From contig NZ_JALPRX010000002.1 in assembly GCF_023223525.1 (NCBI RefSeq), positions 1 to 64,000 on the forward strand: 64,000 nucleotides of DNA, given 5' to 3'. Of this stretch, positions 1-8,079 are shown piece by piece (the first letter of the stretch is position 1; each line of letters opens with the position of its first letter). The position numbers and the translations under genes were made by a program. Under the pieces are notes generated by a model. It was not told where the DNA came from. It did not search any database and saw only the letters and a list, made by a program, of their open reading frames with translations. The DNA is from Roseomonas acroporae. GTDB lineage: Bacteria; Pseudomonadota; Alphaproteobacteria; Acetobacterales; Acetobacteraceae.

Positions 1-100
1 GCGGGGATGCCCTCGCACGATGCCGTTATCGCGCGGGTGCCGGAGGGCGTCGTTCCGGAAGCGCAGCCGGCGAGCCGGCCCGGCGGGGCCGGTCACCGGC

Positions 101-128
101 GCCGTGGCCGCCAGGGGGCGGCCACGGC
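101..128. terminator. GC-rich hairpin downstream of the Tim44-like gene
   Basis: An 11-bp perfect stem (101-111 pairs with 118-128) closes a 6-nt loop, 30 bases beyond the stop codon of the minus-strand Tim44-like gene. No T-tract follows, so factor-independent termination is only a guess. The first 100 bases hold nothing else I can support. Confidence 0.35.
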
Positions 129-157
129 CGGCGGGGATGGTCGGGTCGCCGCCGGGC

Positions 158-1123
158 TCAGGCGGTCTGCTGGATGGCCGAGAGCATCCAGGGGCCGCCA
201 TCGGTGCGCAGGAAGGTCCACAGCTCGGTCGCCTCGGACGGGCGGGACGGGTCGCCCTCCACCACGGCGCCGTCCGCCGTGCGGCGGGTCACGTCCACCA
301 TCGAGACGCGCATCGCGACGGTGGCGTATTCCCGCCTGCCCTCGCGCCACGCCTCCGCGAGGTCGCCCTGGACGAGGCGGACATCGGCGGTCTCGTTGCG
401 CAGGCCGCGGCTGGCCAGCTCGGTGAGCTGCTCGTTGAAGTAGGAGACCATCTCCGGCGTGCAGATGCGCTGCAGCCCGGCGAGGTCCTGGCGCGACCAG
501 GCGCCGTTGACCTCCTTGAGCAGCCGCTCGAAGGCCTCGTAGTCGGTGGGCTGCACCGCCACGGGCGGGCCGCCGGCCGGCGAGACGCCGCCGCCGAGGG
601 CGCGGCCGCCGTTCTGGAGCGGGCCGCCCATCGCCTCGCGCGCCATGCCGGGGGGCATGCCGGCGGGGGCCATCTGCGCCTGCTGCCGGCGCCGGAAGAA
701 GCCGATCACCAGCCAGGCCAGACCGGCGAGCAGGGCGATCTGCAGCAGGAAGCCGAGGAAGCTGGCGAAGCCGCCGAGGCCGCCGGTGAAGCCGTGGCCG
801 AACAGCAGGCCGCCGATGCCGGCGCCGATCAGCCCGCCCATCAGCCCGGCGCCGAAGCCGCCGCCGAACAGGCCGCCGCGCGCGGGCTGCGCCGCCGCGC
901 CGGCCATTGGGGCCCCCATGCCCGGACGCGACGGCTCGGTCATGCTCCGCTCCATCGGGCGGGCCGTGCCGGGCGCGGTGCTGGTGGAGGGGGGTGCGCT
1001 GAAGGTGCGGCTGCCGCGGCTGCCGGCCGAGACGCCGCCACCCGGTCGCGCATCGGCCACGGTCGGGCCGAGAACGAGCGCCGCCACGGCGAGCGCGCTG
1101 AGGAAAGAGGCGGTGCGGCGCAT
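158..1123 (-). CDS. Tim44-like domain membrane protein
   Basis: The 321-residue product starts with a signal-like segment (about 1-25, MRRTASFLSALAVAALVLG, cleavage near ADA). A low-complexity Ala/Pro/Ser part follows, then a Gly-rich stretch (about 83-118) and a clear membrane helix (about 119-143) ending in FFRRRQQ. The C-terminal third (about 200-321) is a Tim44-like fold: TDYEAFERLL, a cystatin-like beta sheet, and a final WTFLR...W.LSAIQQT strand. Bacterial members are membrane anchored and of uncertain role; mitochondrial Tim44 tethers Hsp70 to the translocase. The start at 1123 is preferred over an upstream GTG/ATG because GGGAG lies about 10 bases before it. The gene is monocistronic and diverges from the AtuA pair. 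Family is fairly sure, function unknown. Confidence 0.8.
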   Translation of the reverse strand: MRRTASFLSALAVAALVLGPTVADARPGGGVSAGSRGSRTFSAPPSTSTAPGTARPMERSMTEPSRPGMGAPMAGAAAQPARGGLFGGGFGAGLMGGLIGAGIGGLLFGHGFTGGLGGFASFLGFLLQIALLAGLAWLVIGFFRRRQQAQMAPAGMPPGMAREAMGGPLQNGGRALGGGVSPAGGPPVAVQPTDYEAFERLLKEVNGAWSRQDLAGLQRICTPEMVSYFNEQLTELASRGLRNETADVRLVQGDLAEAWREGRREYATVAMRVSMVDVTRRTADGAVVEGDPSRPSEATELWTFLRTDGGPWMLSAIQQTA

Positions 1124-1159
1124 GGCTGGACGACTCCCAGAGCAAGATTGCATGGATGT

Positions 1160-1165
1160 AATATA
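1160..1165 (-). promoter_or_regulatory. Candidate -10 box for the Tim44-like gene
   Basis: On the minus strand TATATT (5 of 6 matches to TATAAT) lies in the only A+T-rich patch of this intergenic region (about 1141-1200), some 37 bases before the start codon. No convincing -35 hexamer lies 16-18 bases upstream, so this is a weak prediction based on composition and position. Confidence 0.3.
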
Positions 1166-1425
1166 GGGAATTGCGCGGCGATTGCGATACCTATCGGTCC
1201 TCTACCTTTCGGCCCTCTGCCTTCCCTTCGGCCCGCATCCGTCGGCCCTGCCGCCGCGCTGCGCCAGCGAGGCGCATCGGACGGAGCTTGGCAGCCGGCG
1301 GCGGATGCCGGATGAATTCCCTGTCACCGTTCGCCCCCGCACGGAAGTTGCACACGGGAGTTGCAACGGTGGCGCTTCGCTCGGGTTGCCGGCACGGCCA
1401 ACCGGGACTTCCCGCAGGGCATGCT

Positions 1426-1460
1426 TCGCCCGGTCGCCCGGTCGCCCGGTCGCCCGGTCG
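1426..1460. repeat. 8-bp tandem repeat, four copies
   Basis: The octamer TCGCCCGG repeats four times without a mismatch, followed by a partial fifth TCG. The unit is not a multiple of three and the site is noncoding. Confidence 0.85.
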
Positions 1461-1618
1461 CTTGGCCGCGCGGCGATGCGCGAGGGCGCGGGGCCCGGCC
1501 CGACGGCCCCCGCGCGATGCCGGCACGCGACCGGCCGACCGTCAGGCCTCGCACGAGCCATTGACGCCCGCTCGCCGGCTCCGGCAATGACGCGGCACGA
1601 TGGGGAGGGAGCCGGACC

Positions 1619-1678
1619 ATGCCGGTATCGCGCAGCGGACACGGCCGGATCCGGCCGGCGGCACGGCCGGCGCCATGA
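1619..1678 (+). CDS. Possible 19-residue leader peptide before the AtuA gene
   Basis: A very strong Shine-Dalgarno run (GGGGAGGGAG, 1602-1611) sits 7 bases before an ATG at 1619. That ATG opens a 19-codon, Arg/Pro-rich frame (MPVSRSGHGRIRPAARPAP). Its TGA overlaps the ATG of the AtuA-type gene (1675) in an ATGA junction, the usual arrangement for translational coupling. The AtuA start itself has no ribosome site of its own. Alternatively the AtuA product starts at the in-frame ATG at 1600, but that adds 25 residues absent from the family. Existence as a peptide is inferred from these signals only. Confidence 0.4.
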   Translation: MPVSRSGHGRIRPAARPAP

Positions 1679-3057
1679 GCGCCGCGCCCTTCCTGGTCGG
1701 CAACGGCGCCGGCTTCTCGGGCGACCGCGTGGACGCGCCGATCCCCGTGGTGCGCACCCTGGTCGCGCGCGGCCTGCCCGCCGCGCTGTTCCTGGAGGTG
1801 CTGGGCGAGCGCACCGTGGCGCTGGCGCAGCTCGAACGGCGGCGCGACCCGGAACTCGGCTACGAGCCGATGCTGGAGCGGCTGCTGGCGCCGATCCTGG
1901 CCGACTGCCACCGGCACCGCATCCCGATCCTCGGCAATTTCGGCGCCGCCAACCCGCCGGCGGCGGGGCGGCTGATCGCGGCGCTGGCCCGCCGCCTGGG
2001 CCTGCCCGAACTGCGCATCGCGGTGGTCACGGGCGACGACGTGCAGGGCAGCATCGACCTCGGCGCGCTGGCCGTGCACGAGGCCGATGCCAGCCTGCCG
2101 GCCGACGCGGCGCGGCTCGTCGCCGCCAACGCCTATATCGGCGCCGGGCCGCTGGTGGAGGCGCTGCGGCAGGGCGCCGACGTGGTGGTGGCCGGCCGCA
2201 CCTCCGACCCCGCGCTGGCCATCGCGCAGCTGCTGCACCATTTCGGCTGGGCGGCGGACGACTGGGAGAAGCTGGCCGTCGGCGCCGCCTGCGGCCACCT
2301 GCTGGAATGCGGCAGCCAGGTCTCGGGCGGCGTGTTCTGGGACCCCGGCCGCAAGGACATCCCGGACCCCGCCGACATCGGCTTCCCGATCGCCGAGGTG
2401 ACGGCGGAAGGCGGCCTCGTCGTCACCAAGGCGGACGCGACGGGCGGCGTGGTCGACCTGCGCACGGTCAAGGAGCAGCTCCTCTACGAGCTGCACGATC
2501 CGGCGCACTACATAACACCCGACGTGGTGCTCGACATCACCGGCTGCACGCTGGAGCAGCTTGGCCCCGACCGTGTCGCGGTGCGCGGGCTGCGCGGCCG
2601 GCCGGCGCCGGAATCGCTGAAGGTGACGGCCTGCTTCGAGGGCTCCTGGCTCGGCGAGGGCGAGGTTTCCGTCGCCGGCCCGAACGCGCTCGGCCGCGCC
2701 CGCGCCACCGCCGAGGTGCTGCTGGAGCGGCTGCGCCGGCGCGCGCTGCCGGTGCGCGCACGGGTCGATCTGATCGGCGTCGCCAGCGTGCACGACAGCG
2801 ACGACGGCGCGCTGTGGCGCGGCTATGACGGTCCGGAGCCGCCCGAGATCCGCATCCGCCTCGCCGCCGAGGGCACGGACCGCGGCGCGGTGGACCAGGC
2901 GGCGCGCGAGGCGCTGGCGCTGCTCTGCTGCGGCACGGCGGGCACGGGCGGGGCGCGCTGGCGCGTCACGCCGCGCATCCTGACGCGCTCCTACCTCGTG
3001 CCGCGCGCCCTGGTGCCGACCGGGGTGACGCTGCGCACGGCACGGGAGATGAACTGA
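1675..3057 (+). CDS. AtuA-type acyclic terpene utilization family protein (DUF1446)
   Basis: The 460-residue product matches the AtuA/DUF1446 family: an N-terminal GNGAGFSGDR followed by GERTVALAQ, then GNFGAANPP and VAGRTSDPALA blocks. AtuA is needed for growth of Pseudomonas on citronellol and geraniol, but its chemistry is not settled; related proteins occur with acyl-CoA metabolism genes. The start at 1675 gives the normal family N-terminus. The stop overlaps the start of the next gene by one base (TGATG), so the two are a translationally coupled pair. No atuCF carboxylase genes are nearby, so a terpene substrate is not supported by context. Cytoplasmic, no signal peptide. Confidence 0.85.
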   Translation: MSAAPFLVGNGAGFSGDRVDAPIPVVRTLVARGLPAALFLEVLGERTVALAQLERRRDPELGYEPMLERLLAPILADCHRHRIPILGNFGAANPPAAGRLIAALARRLGLPELRIAVVTGDDVQGSIDLGALAVHEADASLPADAARLVAANAYIGAGPLVEALRQGADVVVAGRTSDPALAIAQLLHHFGWAADDWEKLAVGAACGHLLECGSQVSGGVFWDPGRKDIPDPADIGFPIAEVTAEGGLVVTKADATGGVVDLRTVKEQLLYELHDPAHYITPDVVLDITGCTLEQLGPDRVAVRGLRGRPAPESLKVTACFEGSWLGEGEVSVAGPNALGRARATAEVLLERLRRRALPVRARVDLIGVASVHDSDDGALWRGYDGPEPPEIRIRLAAEGTDRGAVDQAAREALALLCCGTAGTGGARWRVTPRILTRSYLVPRALVPTGVTLRTAREMN

Positions 3058-3413
3058 TGCCCGGGGACGCGGACGAGACCATCGAGGTGCCGCTCTACGA
3101 CGTCGCGCACGGCCGCGCCGGCGACAAGGGCAACCGCTGCAACATGAGCCTGATCCCGTACCGGCCGGAACTCTACCCGGTGCTGGCGGAGCAGGTGACG
3201 GAGGCGCGCGTGCTGGCGCTGTTCGCGCATCGTGGCGCCACGCGCTGCACGCGCCACGACCTGCCGAAGCTGCACGCCTTCAACTTCGTGGTGGACGACG
3301 TGCTGGAAGGCGGCGTGAACGGCAGCCTGAACCTCGACGGGCACGGCAAGACGCACTCCTTCCGGCTGCTCGGCCTGACCGTGCGCGTGCCGCGCGCGCT
3401 GCTGGAGGGCTGA
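3057..3413 (+). CDS. AtuA-associated small protein
   Basis: This 118-residue protein follows the AtuA gene with a one-base overlap. It carries the family blocks YDVAHGRAGDKGN and CNMSLIPYRPELYPVL near the start, and HDLPKLHAFNFVVDDVLEGG in the second half. It corresponds to the small domain that in many bacteria is encoded next to, or fused to the C-terminus of, AtuA-like proteins. The two are therefore probably subunits of one enzyme of unknown reaction. It is soluble and complete in length. Confidence 0.8.
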   Translation: MPGDADETIEVPLYDVAHGRAGDKGNRCNMSLIPYRPELYPVLAEQVTEARVLALFAHRGATRCTRHDLPKLHAFNFVVDDVLEGGVNGSLNLDGHGKTHSFRLLGLTVRVPRALLEG

Positions 3414-3431
3414 GCGCGCCCTCCGCCCCGC

Positions 3432-4976
3432 TCAGTCGATCCCCGTCACCATCTCGTCGTCGGCGGTGCGCGTCATGAAGGCCGGCAGGCCGATCGGCCG
3501 CAGCTGCGAGGCCGGCAGCGACGGCTTGAACGGCCGGTCGCCGCGGCGCTTCGCGAAATCCGCCTTCGCCGCCTCGCGCAGCGCCGCGTCGGTCATCAGC
3601 TCCCAGCCCGCCGCCGCCAGGATGCGCGCCGTGTTGAGCGAGCCCTTGTCGCCGATCGACATGCCGCCGCAGGCGGTCACCGGCCAGGTGTGCAGCCCGA
3701 CGCCGAGCGGCATGGTCGGCCAGGCGAAGACGCCGACCGGCGCCTGGTAGCTCACCTCGCCGACATCGGTGGAGCCGCCGGCCGAGATCTCGTGCAGGAA
3801 GGGCAGGGGCTGCGCGGCCAGGCCAGCCTCGCGCAGCTTCATCTCGCGCTGGCAGGCCTTCGCGAATTCCTGCTCGGCCGGCGTCCACTCGATCGGCACG
3901 GCGGCGAGGTGGCGGTGGAGCAGCCGCGCCAGCGGCTCGTTCGGCAGCAGGTCGTGCGTGCCGAAGAAGTGCAGCACCTCGGCGCGCGTCTGCGTCGCCG
4001 TGGCGGCGCCTTCCGCGACCTGCTTCACCCAGGCGGTGAGGCCCTCCACCTTCGGGCGGTCGAGGTCGCGCAGGATGATCCAGACCTGCGCGAAGTCCGG
4101 GATGACGTTCGGCGCCACGCCGGCCTGCTCGTAGATGTAGTGCATGCGGGCGCTGGGCTCGACGTGCTCGCGCATCATCTGCACGCCGATGCCGAACATC
4201 TCCGCCGCCTTCAGCGCGCTGCGGCCGTTCCACGGGTCGATGCCGGCATGCGCGGTGCGGCCGTGGAACATCACCTTCACCTTGTCGAGCGCGTTCAGCC
4301 GGACGATGCCGGCGCCGGCGAAGGGCGCCGGGTGCCAGGCGAGCGCGGCGTCGAGATCGGCGAAGAGGCCGTCGCGCGCCATGTACACCTTGGCGCCCTC
4401 GGTCTCCTCGGCGGCGCAGCCATAGACGCGGATGGTGCCCGGCGTGCCCTCGGCCTCCATCATCCGCCTGAGCGCGATGGCGCCGCCGGTGCAGCCGGCA
4501 CCGAGCATGTTGTGGCCGCAGCCATGGCCCACCTCGGCGCCGGTCGGGCCTGGGGTCCGGCGCGGCTCGGCGGCGTTGCCGAGGCCGGGCAGCGCGTCGT
4601 ATTCCGGCAGGTAGCCGAGGCGCGGGCCGCCGCTGCCGTTGCTCCATTCCGAGACGAAGGCCGTGGGCACGCCCGAGGTGCCGCGGCTGACGGTACGGAA
4701 GCCCGCCGCCTCCAGCTCGCGCAGGTGGATCGCGGCGGACTTCACCTCGTGCAGGCTCAGCTCGGCGTTGGTCCAGACCTCGCGCGAGAGGCGCAGGATG
4801 GCGTCGCGCACCGACTCCACGGCGCGCGCGGCCGCCGCCGAGGCGGCGGCCGGCGGCGGTGCCGAGGCGGCGGCGGGCGGGGCGGCGGCCGTCTGCGCCG
4901 CGGCGGGACCGGCCACGGGCAGCATGCCTGCCGCGCCCAGCGCGGTCAGGACCTCGCGTCGTCCGGTGGCGGGCAT
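3432..4976 (-). CDS. Tat-exported M20 family amidohydrolase (AbgB-like)
   Basis: The 514-residue product has a twin-arginine type leader (GRREVLTALGAAGMLPVAGPAAAQ, cut near residue 28), an Ala/Pro linker, then an M20 peptidase/amidohydrolase. Metal-site blocks are HGCGHN (about 151-156) and EETEG (190-194); the C-terminal lid and catalytic parts include EISAGGSTDVGEVSY and GLHTWPVTACGG. The spacing and the GSTDVGEVSY block are as in AbgB, which splits p-aminobenzoyl-glutamate, so an acyl-amino-acid substrate in the periplasm is likely but not shown. The start at 4976 precedes the RR motif. It lies 32 bases downstream of the SMP-30 gene on the same strand and may be cotranscribed with it. Confidence 0.88.
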   Translation of the reverse strand: MPATGRREVLTALGAAGMLPVAGPAAAQTAAAPPAAASAPPPAAASAAAARAVESVRDAILRLSREVWTNAELSLHEVKSAAIHLRELEAAGFRTVSRGTSGVPTAFVSEWSNGSGGPRLGYLPEYDALPGLGNAAEPRRTPGPTGAEVGHGCGHNMLGAGCTGGAIALRRMMEAEGTPGTIRVYGCAAEETEGAKVYMARDGLFADLDAALAWHPAPFAGAGIVRLNALDKVKVMFHGRTAHAGIDPWNGRSALKAAEMFGIGVQMMREHVEPSARMHYIYEQAGVAPNVIPDFAQVWIILRDLDRPKVEGLTAWVKQVAEGAATATQTRAEVLHFFGTHDLLPNEPLARLLHRHLAAVPIEWTPAEQEFAKACQREMKLREAGLAAQPLPFLHEISAGGSTDVGEVSYQAPVGVFAWPTMPLGVGLHTWPVTACGGMSIGDKGSLNTARILAAAGWELMTDAALREAAKADFAKRRGDRPFKPSLPASQLRPIGLPAFMTRTADDEMVTGID

Positions 4977-5008
4977 GGCGTCCTCCTTCTCGTCTTGTCT
5001 CGCGCGGC

Positions 5009-5983
5009 TCAGCCGCCTGCCGCGCCCTGCGTCCCGACATGCACGGCGTAGAGCGAGCGGCTCGCCGCCATGAACAGCCGGCTGCGGTGCCGGCCGCCGA
5101 AGCACAGGTTGGCGCAGCGCTCCGGCAGGTGGATGTGCAGCACCGGCTTCGCCTCGGGCGTGAAGACGCGCACGCCATCCAGCCCCTCGCCCATGCCCCA
5201 GCCGCACCAGAGGTTGCCCTCCACGTCGCAGCGGAACCCGTCCGGCGATTCCGCCGGGCCGCAGCGCAGGAAGACGCGTCGGTTGGCGATGCGCGTGCCG
5301 TCCCCGGTCACGTCGTAGACCAGGATGTTGCGCGGCGCGGCGCCGGATTCCACGACGTAGAGCAGCTTCCCGTCGGGCGAGAAGCAGAGTCCGTTCGGCC
5401 GCGCGATGTCGTCGGCCATCACGCGCAGCTCGCCCGTGGCGGGATCGAGCCGGTAGAGGTTGGTCGGCAGCTCCGGCTCGGCCTTCTCGCCCTCGTAGTG
5501 GCCGAGGATACCGAATTCGGGGTCTGAGAACCACACCGCCCCGTCGGGGGCCACGATCACGTCGTTGGGCGAGTTCAGCCGCCTGCCGTCGTAGCGGTCC
5601 GCCAGCACGGTGATGCGGCCGTCGTGCTCGGTGCGCGTCACGCGGCGCGTCAGGTGCTCGCAGGTGACGAGCCGGCCCTCGCGGTCGCGCGTGTTGCCGT
5701 TGGCGTTGTCGGAGGGCTGGCGCCAGGCGAAGGCGGCGCCGCTCGCCTCGTCCCAGCGCATGATCCGGTTGTTCGGGATGTCGCTCCAGTAGAGGCAGCG
5801 CGCATCGGCGAACCAGACCGGCCCCTCCGACCAGCGCGCGCCGGTGTAGAGCCGCTCGACGGCGGAATTCATGATCCGCAGCCGCGCGAAGGCGGGATCG
5901 AGCACCTCGATGGCCGGATCCGGGTAGCGCGAGGAGGGGGTCCAGCCGCCCGGGGCCGGGCCTGCCGTGTCGGTCTTGTGCAT
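5009..5983 (-). CDS. SMP-30/gluconolactonase family protein
   Basis: The 324-residue protein is a six-bladed propeller of the SMP-30/LRE family, which hydrolyses sugar or other lactones with one divalent metal. The expected metal ligands are visible: Glu in WSEGPVW (about 53), Asn in NSPNDVIV (about 140), Asn in RPNGLCFSPDG (about 197) and Asp in ESPDGFRCD (about 248). No signal peptide is seen, so it is cytoplasmic. GGGAAAGGGAA-like purines precede the ATG at 5983. It is the first gene of a likely pair with the downstream amidohydrolase; the substrate is unknown. Confidence 0.87.
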   Translation of the reverse strand: MHKTDTAGPAPGGWTPSSRYPDPAIEVLDPAFARLRIMNSAVERLYTGARWSEGPVWFADARCLYWSDIPNNRIMRWDEASGAAFAWRQPSDNANGNTRDREGRLVTCEHLTRRVTRTEHDGRITVLADRYDGRRLNSPNDVIVAPDGAVWFSDPEFGILGHYEGEKAEPELPTNLYRLDPATGELRVMADDIARPNGLCFSPDGKLLYVVESGAAPRNILVYDVTGDGTRIANRRVFLRCGPAESPDGFRCDVEGNLWCGWGMGEGLDGVRVFTPEAKPVLHIHLPERCANLCFGGRHRSRLFMAASRSLYAVHVGTQGAAGG

Positions 5984-6154
5984 GCGTTCCCTTTCCCGCC
6001 TTTCCGGCGCGCGTCATGACCGCCCGTGCCGCGCGGTGGCGGCCGGCGGACGGTCCCGGCGCCGCGCAGTCTGGCGGGGCGGTCGCTTCGCGCCAACCCG
6101 CCCGGATTTCACAGGACGGAAGGGGGGCGGGCGGACGGGGGCGGGCGTCGTGCC

Positions 6155-7105
6155 CTACTCCCGCAGCCGCGGCAGCAGGAATTCCGGCACGCGGCGCAGC
6201 GCGTCCTCGCGCGCGGCGGGGTCCATGCCGGTGACCGGCACGATGCCGGCACCGGTGCGGAAATCCGGGCGGGCGCGGCGCGGCAGGCCGGGCCAGTCGA
6301 AGTCGTGCACCGCGCCGGGATAGGTGTGGATGGCGACCGGGCTGCCGGCGGCGGCCGCCGCCTCGACGATCGTCCGGCAGGGGCCGGCCGGGGTCCAGGC
6401 ATCCTCCTCGCCCACCAGCACCAGCAGCGGCGTGCGCGTGGCGAGCGGCCGGCGCAGCCCGCCGGGGCGGCAGCTTCCCGGGTAGAAGGCCACCGCCGCG
6501 CGGAAATCCCGCGCGAGGCCGGCGGGGCGCGCCTCGTCGTCCTCGCGGATCGTCAGCAGCACCGCGCCGCCGCCCTGCGACCAGCCGACCAGCCCGATCC
6601 GGTCCGCCCGGATGTCGGGCCGCGCCGCCAGGAAGGCGAGCGCCGCGTAGGCGTCCCAGGGCCGGGCGCGGTAGAGGCCGAGGTCGAAATCGGCGGGCGC
6701 GCACATCGAGCGGGTGCCGCGCGCGCCGAAGCTGTCGGGCATCAGCACCGCGACGCCCTCGGCGTTGAAGCGCGCCGCCCAGTCCGTCTCGCGCGCGTTC
6801 ACCGTCCCCTCGCGCGTGAACAGCCCGCCGCAGCCATGCAGGAAGACCAGGGCGGGATGCGGGCCGGGGCCGGGCGGCAGGAACAGCCGCGCCTCGATCG
6901 CCGCCTCGTGGCCGGGCGCCCGGCTCTGCAGGCGCACGCGCTGACCGTCCCTTTGGCCGTCCCTTTGGCCGTCCCTCGGCCCCTCTCCCTGCGCGCCGGC
7001 CGGGGCGCAGGCGGCGAGGAGCATCGCCAGGGCCGCCCAGAGCGCCTGCCGGCAGCCTTGTCCCCGGTTTGTTCCGAGTCGTGTTCCCTGGCGTGGCGGC
7101 CTCAT
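6155..7105 (-). CDS. Lipoprotein alpha/beta hydrolase, dienelactone hydrolase family
   Basis: This 316-residue protein begins with a lipoprotein signal (LLAAC, lipid Cys at about 33). An insert of three DGQR units encoded by a 12-bp tandem repeat follows, then a dienelactone-hydrolase-type fold. The nucleophile elbow is GWSQGG (Ser about 176) and the oxyanion segment is HGCGG (90-94). The likely acid lies in GEEDAW and the His in VHDFDW. It probably hydrolyses an ester or lactone at the outer face of a membrane. The ATG overlaps the stop of the DUF1272 gene upstream (ATGA), so it is the second gene of a coupled pair. Substrate unknown. Confidence 0.85.
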   Translation of the reverse strand: MRPPRQGTRLGTNRGQGCRQALWAALAMLLAACAPAGAQGEGPRDGQRDGQRDGQRVRLQSRAPGHEAAIEARLFLPPGPGPHPALVFLHGCGGLFTREGTVNARETDWAARFNAEGVAVLMPDSFGARGTRSMCAPADFDLGLYRARPWDAYAALAFLAARPDIRADRIGLVGWSQGGGAVLLTIREDDEARPAGLARDFRAAVAFYPGSCRPGGLRRPLATRTPLLVLVGEEDAWTPAGPCRTIVEAAAAAGSPVAIHTYPGAVHDFDWPGLPRRARPDFRTGAGIVPVTGMDPAAREDALRRVPEFLLPRLRE

Positions 7106-7353
7106 GCGGCAGCGGTGCAGGCCCGGTGATCCTTGCGGATACGGATCGTCGAGGGCGGCGCCCGGTCCAGCAGCCCGGCGGGGCGGGTGGGGCGGCGCAC
7201 CAGGTCGCCGCCGCAATTGGGGCAGTATCCGCCGAAGCGTGTCGCGGCGCATTCGGCGCAGAAGGTGCACTCGAAGGTACAGATCCGCGCGTCCGCGGCG
7301 CCGTTCGGCAGGTCGCGGTCGCAGCACTCGCAATTCGGGCGGATCTCCAGCAT
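7102..7353 (-). CDS. DUF1272 zinc-ribbon-like small protein
   Basis: The 83-residue protein has the DUF1272 signature: MLEIRPNCECCDRDLP, then CTFECTFCAEC, then GGYCPNCGGDLVRRP. That gives four CxxC-type pairs, which very probably bind zinc. Members are small cytoplasmic proteins of unknown function. Its stop overlaps the start of the lipoprotein hydrolase by four bases (ATGA), so the pair is translationally coupled. A tandem hairpin repeat lies just upstream, between it and the GNAT gene. Confidence 0.85.
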   Translation of the reverse strand: MLEIRPNCECCDRDLPNGAADARICTFECTFCAECAATRFGGYCPNCGGDLVRRPTRPAGLLDRAPPSTIRIRKDHRACTAAA

Positions 7354-7398
7354 CGGGAACTCCTCCGGTAACGTCCGGAGCATAGGCCATGCGCCGCG

Positions 7399-7450
7399 CG
7401 GCTGTCGTGCCTTGTGGCACGCGGCGGCTGTCGTGCCCTGCGGCACGCGG
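7399..7450. repeat. 26-bp tandem repeat, each unit a hairpin
   Basis: Two 26-bp units (7399-7424 and 7425-7450, 24 of 26 positions identical) lie head to tail, with a partial third unit (7451-7458). Each has a perfect 6-bp stem CGTGCC/GGCACG around a 4-nt loop (TTGT or CTGC). They sit between the GNAT gene and the DUF1272 start, and could act as an attenuator or processing site on the minus-strand transcript. Confidence 0.8.
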
Positions 7451-7531
7451 CGGCTGTCCGACGCACGCTGCGTGGCGGCGTGCCGCCCGATCGCAAGCGG
7501 GAGCGGGTCGCACCTCCGACGCGCCGCCGCG

Positions 7532-8071
7532 TCACGGCACGGCGGCGCGGACCGGCACCGGCGCGAGCATGTAGCGCGCCGCCGCATCGTAGCTGGCGAG
7601 CGAGGCCCGCAGCGCCGGCCGCGTCGCCTCGGCGAAGCCGCGCGCCGCCCAGAACGGCACCGAGCCGCCCACGGCCACCAGCGCGGCGGTGCCGAGGCCG
7701 AGCCGCGCCGCCTCGGCCAGCAGCAGGACAACCGCCGCCGCGCCCCGGCCGCCGCCGCGCGCGCCGGGCAGCAGGGCGAGGTCGTGGATGTAGTAGGCGT
7801 CGGGCGCCTCCGGCAGCGGGCCGAGCGGCGTGTCGAGCTTCGGGATGTCCCACAGCCGCCAGGGATGGCTGAGCACGTAGCCGCCCGGTCCCGCCGCCGT
7901 CTCCAGCAGCAGGCAGCCCGGCGCATGCCGGTGCAGCCGCTCGGCGAGGATGGCGGGGCGCTCCGGGTAGCCGGGATGCACGGCCCCGGCGATGGCGACC
8001 ACCGCGCCGAGGTCCGCCTCGCGCATCGGCCGCCAGCCGGCCGCCGGCGCGGCCGCACGATCGGTCGTCAT
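7532..8071 (-). CDS. GNAT family N-acetyltransferase
   Basis: The 179-residue protein has the GNAT layout: an N-terminal WRPMREADLGAVVAIAGAVHP strand-helix unit, a central DLALLP beta-4 strand, and the acetyl-CoA loop ARGGGRGAAAV. A late WAARGFAEA helix is typical of the family. It transfers an acetyl group to an amine that cannot be named from sequence. Its ATG (8071) lies 8 bases after the stop of the MAPEG gene, so the two form a likely operon on the minus strand. Confidence 0.82.
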   Translation of the reverse strand: MTTDRAAAPAAGWRPMREADLGAVVAIAGAVHPGYPERPAILAERLHRHAPGCLLLETAAGPGGYVLSHPWRLWDIPKLDTPLGPLPEAPDAYYIHDLALLPGARGGGRGAAAVVLLLAEAARLGLGTAALVAVGGSVPFWAARGFAEATRPALRASLASYDAAARYMLAPVPVRAAVP

Positions 8072-8079
8072 CGGCCGCG

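Larger units (their letters stand above)
1124..1618. other. Divergent intergenic region
   Basis: This stretch lies between the minus-strand Tim44-like gene and the AtuA leader on the plus strand. It holds the A+T-rich promoter patch at 1141-1200 and a tandem repeat of TCGCCCGG (four copies, 1426-1457). I see no credible gene: the long open frames here have the base composition of shadows and no family match. Confidence 0.5.

Noticed and set aside
3432-7853. A single 1473-codon minus-strand frame that would fuse the M20 hydrolase to upstream sequence
   Set aside because: Only the last 514 codons are an M20 protein with its own Tat leader and start. The upstream part reads through the SMP-30 and hydrolase genes in the wrong frame.
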